From CABHOJ01 sp965649545 (GTDB taxonomy: Bacteria > Pseudomonadota > Gammaproteobacteria > Burkholderiales > Methylophilaceae): DNA of 10,530 nucleotides. The stretch spans positions 1 to 10,530 of the forward strand of contig CBFGLF010000063.1 in the NCBI GenBank assembly GCA_965649545.1, in the 5' to 3' direction. The notes below the pieces were generated by a model. It did not search any database, was not told the DNA's origin, and saw nothing but the letters and a program-made list of their open reading frames with translations. Shown in pieces: positions 6,978 through 10,530 of the stretch; the stretch's first letter is position 1, and the number at the start of each line of letters is the position of its first letter. A program made the position numbers and the translations under genes.

Positions 6978-7006
6978 TTGACGGGGTCTGCCTTCGAGAT
7001 TAACTT
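6978..7006 (+). promoter_or_regulatory. Candidate promoter for the small membrane protein gene
   Basis: TTGACG (6978-6983) is a strong -35 match, starting nine bases after the nlpD stop. At exactly 17-bp spacing the -10 reads TAACTT (7001-7006), a weak match. This would start a transcript near 7013, about 45 bases before the gene at 7059. It suggests that the downstream genes are at least partly separate from the purB-nlpD operon. No terminator is evident after nlpD. Confidence 0.4.
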
Positions 7007-7058
7007 AGCCTAGCTTTTAACGCGGGCGCGATTCATTCAGGCGGATTCAGAGGTAAGC

Positions 7059-7385
7059 ATGCAAAAGAACATCAAGGCCGATTCACTGCTGGAAACCATC
7101 CTGGCCACCATCCGATTGGGCCTCTGCCTGATCGGTATCATCGGCCTGTCGGTAGAGACCTTCCGCGACGATGGCTGGCTCAAGCGAGCCCTGAGCAGCC
7201 TCATCAACTCCGAAAGCGTCCTGATCGCCATCCCGCTGATCTTTATCGGCCTGTTCCTGATCAACCGCCTGCTGTCAGCCCCGACCAACGAGAAAACCAC
7301 CTGGGTCGGCGACTTGCCCCTCTACTTGATGATGGGGATAGGCGCCTTCTTCCTGTTCAAACTGGTCACTACCGGCGGCTTCTGA
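7059..7385 (+). CDS. Small three-helix membrane protein, family not recognised
   Basis: The protein has 108 residues and a good ribosome site (AGAGG, 5-7 bases before the ATG). Three hydrophobic segments are visible: about 13-32 (LATIRLGLCLIGIIGLS), 52-72 (LIAIPLIFIGLFLINRLL) and 86-105 (LPLYLMMGIGAFFLFKLV). Charged connecting loops lie at 33-46 (ETFRDDGWLKRAL) and 73-85 (SAPTNEKTTWVGD). There is no signal-peptide cleavage site and only one Cys. It sits where rpoS is found after nlpD in many proteobacteria, and is followed 63 bases later by a thioredoxin-fold gene. I do not recognise the family and assign no function. Coding status is supported by the ribosome site and regular hydrophobic pattern. 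Confidence 0.75.
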   Translation: MQKNIKADSLLETILATIRLGLCLIGIIGLSVETFRDDGWLKRALSSLINSESVLIAIPLIFIGLFLINRLLSAPTNEKTTWVGDLPLYLMMGIGAFFLFKLVTTGGF

Positions 7386-7448
7386 ACCTCCCCTAGTCCA
7401 CTGCAGCTGTATCGCGACTCCTTCCCAGGATAAGCGGTCGAACTCAAC

Positions 7449-7784
7449 ATGCATGACCATCCCCTGACCGAAGACCTCACCCTTGAAGTCCTGAGCCGCT
7501 TGCCCGGCATGACCCTGCTCGAATTCGGCGCCAGCTGGTGCGGCTACTGCCAAGCGGCACAACCGATCATCAGGGAAGCCCTGCGTACCTATGAAGATAT
7601 CCGGCACATCCGGATCGAGGACGGTAAAGGCAAGCGACTGGGCCGACAGTTCAAGGTCAAACTATGGCCCAGCCTGATCCTGCTGGCAGAGGGTGAAGAA
7701 GTGGCTCGCTGCGTAAGGCCTGGAGATAGCGCCGAAATCGTGGCGATGCTTGCAGGCCCCACCAAAGACAAAAGCCGCATCTAG
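7449..7784 (+). CDS. Thioredoxin-fold protein with CGYC active site
   Basis: The protein has 111 residues, about thioredoxin length, with no signal peptide, so it is probably cytoplasmic. The redox motif is W30-C31-G-Y-C34; classical thioredoxin has WCGPC. The residue before the second Cys governs redox potential, so Tyr in place of Pro points to a different substrate or potential. The cis-proline is P74, in LWPSL, where Trp replaces the usual Thr or Ile. A third Cys is at 88. The ribosome site is poor (AGGA at about 7427, some 18 bases away), so expression may be low or the start may differ. The stop codon lies inside the loop and arm of a terminator hairpin. Confidence 0.87.
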   Translation: MHDHPLTEDLTLEVLSRLPGMTLLEFGASWCGYCQAAQPIIREALRTYEDIRHIRIEDGKGKRLGRQFKVKLWPSLILLAEGEEVARCVRPGDSAEIVAMLAGPTKDKSRI

Positions 7785-7794
7785 CGGCTTTTGT
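7768..7794. terminator. Bidirectional intrinsic terminator between convergent thioredoxin genes
   Basis: ACAAAAGCCGC (7768-7778) and GCGGCTTTTGT (7784-7794) are perfect 11-bp inverted arms around a five-base loop, ATCTA. Both strands end in a T-run after the GC core, so it can stop transcription from either side. The stop codon of the plus-strand thioredoxin gene (7782-7784) is part of the hairpin, and the minus-strand thioredoxin gene ends 19 bases beyond it. Confidence 0.88.
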
Positions 7795-7812
7795 TCACAT
7801 CTTGCGTCGCCC

Positions 7813-8193
7813 TTAGTTGGACTGCTGGGCGTGCGCGTCCTGCTCCGCGTAGTAGTCACGTACCTGCTGCATATCGAACTCACGCGCCCATTCGATGATC
7901 TTGTCCAGCGCCGGTGCGCCGATCTCGCCCTGTTGGGCATGGATCCCGGCCTGCTCGCGGATCACCAGGATGCCCGGGATCTTGTTCACTTCGAAGTACT
8001 CGGCGATCTCCGGTTCGTCTTCGGTATTGACCATGCCGAACAGGATATCCGGGTTATTCTCGGCAGCCGCTTCGAACACCGGCGTGAAGTCGACACATGG
8101 CTCACACCATGGCGCCCAGAAATCCACGATCACGAACGGGTTGTTCACGATCGTATCCTTGAAATTGGCTTTGTTGAGATGGACGACGGCCAT
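7813..8193 (-). CDS. Thioredoxin-family protein with CEPC active site
   Basis: The protein has 126 residues and lacks a signal peptide. The active site is W29-C30-E-P-C33 within VIVDFWAPWCEPCVDFTPVF, and the cis-proline is P73 in VNKIPGILV. The rest of the thioredoxin fold is complete, with an extra acidic, Gln-rich tail (QQVRDYYAEQDAHAQQSN) beyond the usual C-terminus. Glu in place of Gly in CxPC is known in some thioredoxin-like proteins and should alter potential and partner choice. A ribosome site, AGGA, lies about 8 bases before the ATG. A TAGAAT box at 8232-8227 suggests its own promoter, although it also follows the nitroreductase gene by only 55 bases on the same strand. It probably reduces disulfides in the cytoplasm; the partner is unknown. 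Confidence 0.92.
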   Translation of the reverse strand: MAVVHLNKANFKDTIVNNPFVIVDFWAPWCEPCVDFTPVFEAAAENNPDILFGMVNTEDEPEIAEYFEVNKIPGILVIREQAGIHAQQGEIGAPALDKIIEWAREFDMQQVRDYYAEQDAHAQQSN

Positions 8194-8226
8194 GTTGCAG
8201 ATCCTGATAATTGAAAAATAACGCGT

Positions 8227-8232
8227 ATTCTA
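8227..8232 (-). promoter_or_regulatory. Candidate -10 box for the CEPC thioredoxin gene
   Basis: The minus strand reads TAGAAT at 8232-8227, a five-of-six match to TATAAT, placed 33 bases before the ATG. The matching -35 position, at the end of the nitroreductase gene, is poor, so this is only a candidate. Confidence 0.3.
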
Positions 8233-8248
8233 GCAGATGATGCGCACG

Positions 8249-8848
8249 TCAGAGGACTGGTTTACCCCAGGCACCCTCGAAGAACAGTTCCCCCAGCGGA
8301 CGGCGTGACCGGGGGGCGGTCTCCCGCTCCAGCGTCTCGCCACTGAGTGTCGCGATATCCGCTGGGTAGCCCACCGAGAGCATGGCCATCAATGTGTACT
8401 GCTCGGGGATACCGAAGGTCGCGCGCGTCTTGTCGACATCGAACCCGCCCATCTGGTGGGCCATCAGCCCCATCGCACTGGCTTGCAGGCAGAGGTTCTC
8501 CGCCGCCGCGCCTGTATCGTACTGGCCCCAGCGATTGGGCTTGCCGTTGTGGTTGAACAAGGTGTCCGCGGTGATGAGGAACAGCAGCGGTGCGTTCTGT
8601 ACCCAGCCCTGGTTACCCGGCACCAGGCAATCGAAGGCACGTTGCCAGCTGGCGGCATCCGCATGCTTGTCCCAGACCATGAAGCGCCATGGCTGGTCGC
8701 CATAACAGGAAGGCGCCCAGCGGGCCGCCTCCAGCAGGGCGAGGGTCTGCTCGCGACTGACAGGTTTGGCGGCGTCGTAGGCACGACCGCTCCAGCGATC
8801 TGCGATGACGGGATCGATGGAGACTTGGGTGATTGCAGGCTTTTTCAA
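8249..8848 (-). CDS. Nitroreductase-family FMN oxidoreductase
   Basis: The protein has 199 residues. Family members use FMN and NAD(P)H to reduce nitro compounds, quinones or flavins in the cytoplasm. The N-terminal FMN phosphate-binding motif is RWSGRAYD (18-25), followed by LLEAARWAPSCYGDQPWRF (38-56), where the APS-x4-QPW pattern is typical. The GAAAENLCLQASAMGL helix and a late basic segment, RSRRPLGELFF, are also family-like. The start is TTG (8848-8846), supported by AAAGGA six bases before it and by the absence of a nearby ATG. The gene follows the Old Yellow Enzyme gene by 21 bases, so the two are probably co-transcribed. The true substrate cannot be read from sequence. Confidence 0.92.
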   Translation of the reverse strand: MKKPAITQVSIDPVIADRWSGRAYDAAKPVSREQTLALLEAARWAPSCYGDQPWRFMVWDKHADAASWQRAFDCLVPGNQGWVQNAPLLFLITADTLFNHNGKPNRWGQYDTGAAAENLCLQASAMGLMAHQMGGFDVDKTRATFGIPEQYTLMAMLSVGYPADIATLSGETLERETAPRSRRPLGELFFEGAWGKPVL

Positions 8849-8869
8849 TGGGATTCCTTTCTGAATGGA

Positions 8870-9949
8870 TCAGGCTTCTGCCAGTGTCGGGTAATCGATG
8901 TAACCCTTCTCGCTGCCGCCGTAGAACGTCGCCTGGTCCGGCGTGTTCAGCGGTGCGTCCTTGGCGAAACGTTCGACCAGGTCGGGGTTGGCGATGAATG
9001 GTACACCATAGGCGATCAGGTCTGCCCTACCCTCGGCGATGGCGGCGTTGCCACGTGCCTTATCGTAGCTCAGGTTCGCCATATAGGCGCCGTTGAAATG
9101 CTTGCGCAGCGCGACGAAATCGAACGGCGGCGTCGGGATGCCGTGCGTACCGCCTTCGACCACATGCAGGTAGGCCAGGTTGAACAGGCTCAGTACGCTG
9201 GCGACATGGTTGAACAGGCCTTGCGGATCGGAATCGCTGATATCGTTGAACGGGTTGAGCGGCGAGATACGCACGCCGACGCGGTCTGCGCCGGCAACGG
9301 CGACGACCGCCTGGGTGACTTCCACCAGCAGACGGCTACGGTTCTGCAAATCACCACCATAACGGTCGGTGCGCTTGTTGGTGCCGTCACGCAGGAACTG
9401 GTCGAGCAGGTAGCCGTTGGCGGCGTGGATCTCGACGCCATCGAACCCGGCGGCCAGGGCGTTCTTGGTGGCCGCCGCATAATCGGCGACGATCCCCGGC
9501 AGTTCATCGGTCTCCAGGGCGCGCGGCGTGACGAAATCCTGCAAGCCCTGATAGGTGAAGGCCTTGCCCGCAGGCTTGATGGCCGACGGAGCGACCGGCA
9601 GCGCGTTGTTCGGCAGCAACGAAGGATGCGAGATGCGGCCGACATGCCAGAGTTGCAGCACGATCTTGCCGCCCTTGGCATGCACGGCGTCGACCACTTT
9701 CTTCCATCCCTGCACTTGCGCATCGGTATGGATGCCCGGGGTCGCCGGATAACCATGGCCCATCTCGGAGATCGGCGTCGCTTCCGTGATGATCAGGCCG
9801 GCGGCGGCGCGTTGCTCATAGTAGGTGACGTTCATCTCCTGCGGCACGTTACCTTCACCTGCACGGTTGCGCGTCAACGGCGCCATGACGATGCGGTTCT
9901 TGAGGGCGATGCTGCCTATCTTGATGGGACTGAATAAATCGGTTGCCAT
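8870..9949 (-). CDS. Old Yellow Enzyme family ene-reductase (NemA-like)
   Basis: The protein has 359 residues, the usual length for bacterial alkene reductases. These cytoplasmic FMN enzymes use NAD(P)H to reduce activated C=C bonds and nitro compounds (N-ethylmaleimide, nitrate esters). Hallmarks present are MAPLTRNRA (22-30, T26 near the flavin), Q99 and W101 in LQLWHVGRISHPS, and the substrate-binding H175/N178 pair with proton donor Y180 in EIHAANGYLLDQFLRDG. RTDRYGG follows at 193-199. All key residues are intact. An AGGAGA ribosome site lies 5 bases before the ATG. The nitroreductase gene follows at once, making a two-gene detoxification unit. A nemA-type role is likely but the symbol is not assigned. 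Confidence 0.95.
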   Translation of the reverse strand: MATDLFSPIKIGSIALKNRIVMAPLTRNRAGEGNVPQEMNVTYYEQRAAAGLIITEATPISEMGHGYPATPGIHTDAQVQGWKKVVDAVHAKGGKIVLQLWHVGRISHPSLLPNNALPVAPSAIKPAGKAFTYQGLQDFVTPRALETDELPGIVADYAAATKNALAAGFDGVEIHAANGYLLDQFLRDGTNKRTDRYGGDLQNRSRLLVEVTQAVVAVAGADRVGVRISPLNPFNDISDSDPQGLFNHVASVLSLFNLAYLHVVEGGTHGIPTPPFDFVALRKHFNGAYMANLSYDKARGNAAIAEGRADLIAYGVPFIANPDLVERFAKDAPLNTPDQATFYGGSEKGYIDYPTLAEA

Positions 9950-9979
9950 GTGGATCTCCTGAAGTTGAATCTAGGGTGT

Positions 9980-10004
9980 TCTGGATTGAAATAAGTATCT
10001 GGAT
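9980..10004. repeat. Short direct repeat upstream of the ene-reductase gene
   Basis: TCTGGAT occurs at 9980-9986 and again at 9998-10004, with starts 18 bases apart, in the 98-base gap between the ene-reductase start and the YceI terminator. It lies where a promoter or operator for the minus-strand gene would be. A seven-base repeat can arise by chance, so this is only a candidate regulator site. No convincing -35/-10 pair was found here. Confidence 0.2.
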
Positions 10005-10006
10005 AT

Positions 10007-10032
10007 AAAAACATAGCCCGTATGGCCGGGCT
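10007..10032 (-). terminator. Intrinsic terminator of the yceI-like gene
   Basis: Read on the minus strand, AGCCCG (10032-10027) and CGGGCT (10020-10015) pair around the loop GCCATA, followed by ATG and a run of five T (10011-10007). It begins 16 bases after the yceI-like stop and separates that gene from the ene-reductase gene, which then needs its own promoter. Confidence 0.7.
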
Positions 10033-10047
10033 GGGCATCAGGCATGA

Positions 10048-10530
10048 TCAGGGCTTGCTGCGGACACCCTCGATCAATAAGGTGATCTCGATATCGTCGC
10101 CCACCGGGGCGTTGGTCTTGAACGGCCACTTGAAACCATAATCGGAAGCCAGAATACCGGTCTTGGCCTCGAAGCCCGAGCGGTAGCCGCCCCAGGGGTC
10201 GGTACCAAAGCCTAACACCTTGAACGGGAACGTGATCTCCTTGGTCACGCCATGCAGCGTGAAGTTACCGGTGAGCAAGCCCTCGTCCTTGCTGGTCGCC
10301 ACCACCTTGGTGCTGACGAAGGTCATCTCACCGAACTTGTAGCCATCGAGATAATCCTCTTTCTTGATATGGTCGTCGCGTTTGGCGTGGCCGCTATTGA
10401 CGCTCAGTACGTTGATCTTGGCGTCGACCCGCGAGTTCGCCAGATTGGCGGTGTCGATCTGGATGGTCCCGGTGATCTCGTTGAAGGTGCCCGAGGTCTT
10501 GGCCGCGACGTGACGGATGCTCCAGTTGGC
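10048..10530 (-). CDS. YceI-family lipid-binding-like protein, 5' end cut by window edge
   Basis: The frame is open from the right edge (10530) to the stop at 10048, giving 160 C-terminal residues; the internal ATG at 10326 is not the start. The visible protein begins ANWSIRHVAAKTSGTFNEIT and continues with RDDHIKKEDYLDGYKF, the family's conserved R/D-x-H-L/I-x-x-x-D-(Y/F)-L-D-x-x-x-(Y/F) segment. Next come LTGNFTLHGVTKEITFPF, PWGGYRSGFEA and SDYGFKWP, all typical of YceI. The family forms a lipocalin-like beta barrel that can bind polyisoprenoids, usually in the periplasm. The N-terminus, with any signal peptide, is outside the window. A terminator follows the stop. Confidence 0.93.
   Translation of the reverse strand, partial: ANWSIRHVAAKTSGTFNEITGTIQIDTANLANSRVDAKINVLSVNSGHAKRDDHIKKEDYLDGYKFGEMTFVSTKVVATSKDEGLLTGNFTLHGVTKEITFPFKVLGFGTDPWGGYRSGFEAKTGILASDYGFKWPFKTNAPVGDDIEITLLIEGVRSKP

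Noticed and set aside
7031..7050. ATTCAG repeated ten bases apart before the 7059 gene
   Set aside because: It is too short to separate from chance, and one copy adjoins the ribosome site.
8456..9937. 493-codon open frame on the plus strand
   Set aside because: It lies opposite the nitroreductase and Old Yellow Enzyme genes, whose motifs are unmistakable. Its product has no recognisable domain and is the usual antisense shadow in GC-rich coding DNA.
10048..10326. Start of the YceI gene at ATG 10326
   Set aside because: The same frame stays open to the window edge and encodes conserved YceI sequence upstream, so this ATG is an internal methionine.

Overview
The window looks like ordinary, GC-rich chromosomal DNA from a proteobacterium. 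A beta-proteobacterium, perhaps of the Nitrosomonadales/Methylophilaceae type, is the best guess. This rests on gene order and protein flavour: acnB and purB close together, wrbA next to a DUF2069 membrane protein, then surE-pcm-nlpD. No 16S gene or lineage marker is present, so the assignment is inference. I see no insertion sequence, integrase, tRNA, rRNA, CRISPR array or phage gene.

Layout. (1) Left edge, minus strand: the first 18 codons of aconitase B (56 to 1), a 212-base gap holding a perfect TATAAT box and an 11-bp inverted repeat, and a small exported one-EF-hand protein (538-269). (2) Positions 739-6969, plus strand: a tightly packed probable operon of purB, a NYN-LOTUS RNA-binding/nuclease-like protein, a WrbA-type flavodoxin quinone reductase, a HugZ-like FMN/heme split-barrel protein, a DUF2069 membrane protein, surE, pcm and a NlpD-like LysM/LytM lipoprotein. 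Four or five of its junctions are 4-base stop/start overlaps, including a TTG start for nlpD. (3) 7059-7784, plus: an unrecognised three-helix membrane protein and a thioredoxin-fold protein with a CGYC motif. (4) 10530-7813, minus: a YceI protein cut by the window edge, an Old Yellow Enzyme, a nitroreductase with a TTG start, and a second thioredoxin-fold protein with a CEPC motif. Groups 3 and 4 converge on a shared bidirectional terminator at 7768-7794.

How the genes fit together. The first half of the plus-strand operon joins purine synthesis (purB) with flavin redox and possible heme handling. The second half is the conserved stationary-phase/repair block (SurE nucleotidase, isoaspartyl repair, an amidase-activator-like lipoprotein). 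That block normally precedes rpoS in proteobacteria, but rpoS is not found here. The minus-strand genes on the right make a plausible electrophile/redox-stress set (ene-reductase, nitroreductase, YceI, thioredoxin). I find no convincing novel system. The items most worth checking are the inverted repeat at the acnB promoter, the possibly leaderless surE, the missing rpoS, and the unidentified membrane protein at 7059.
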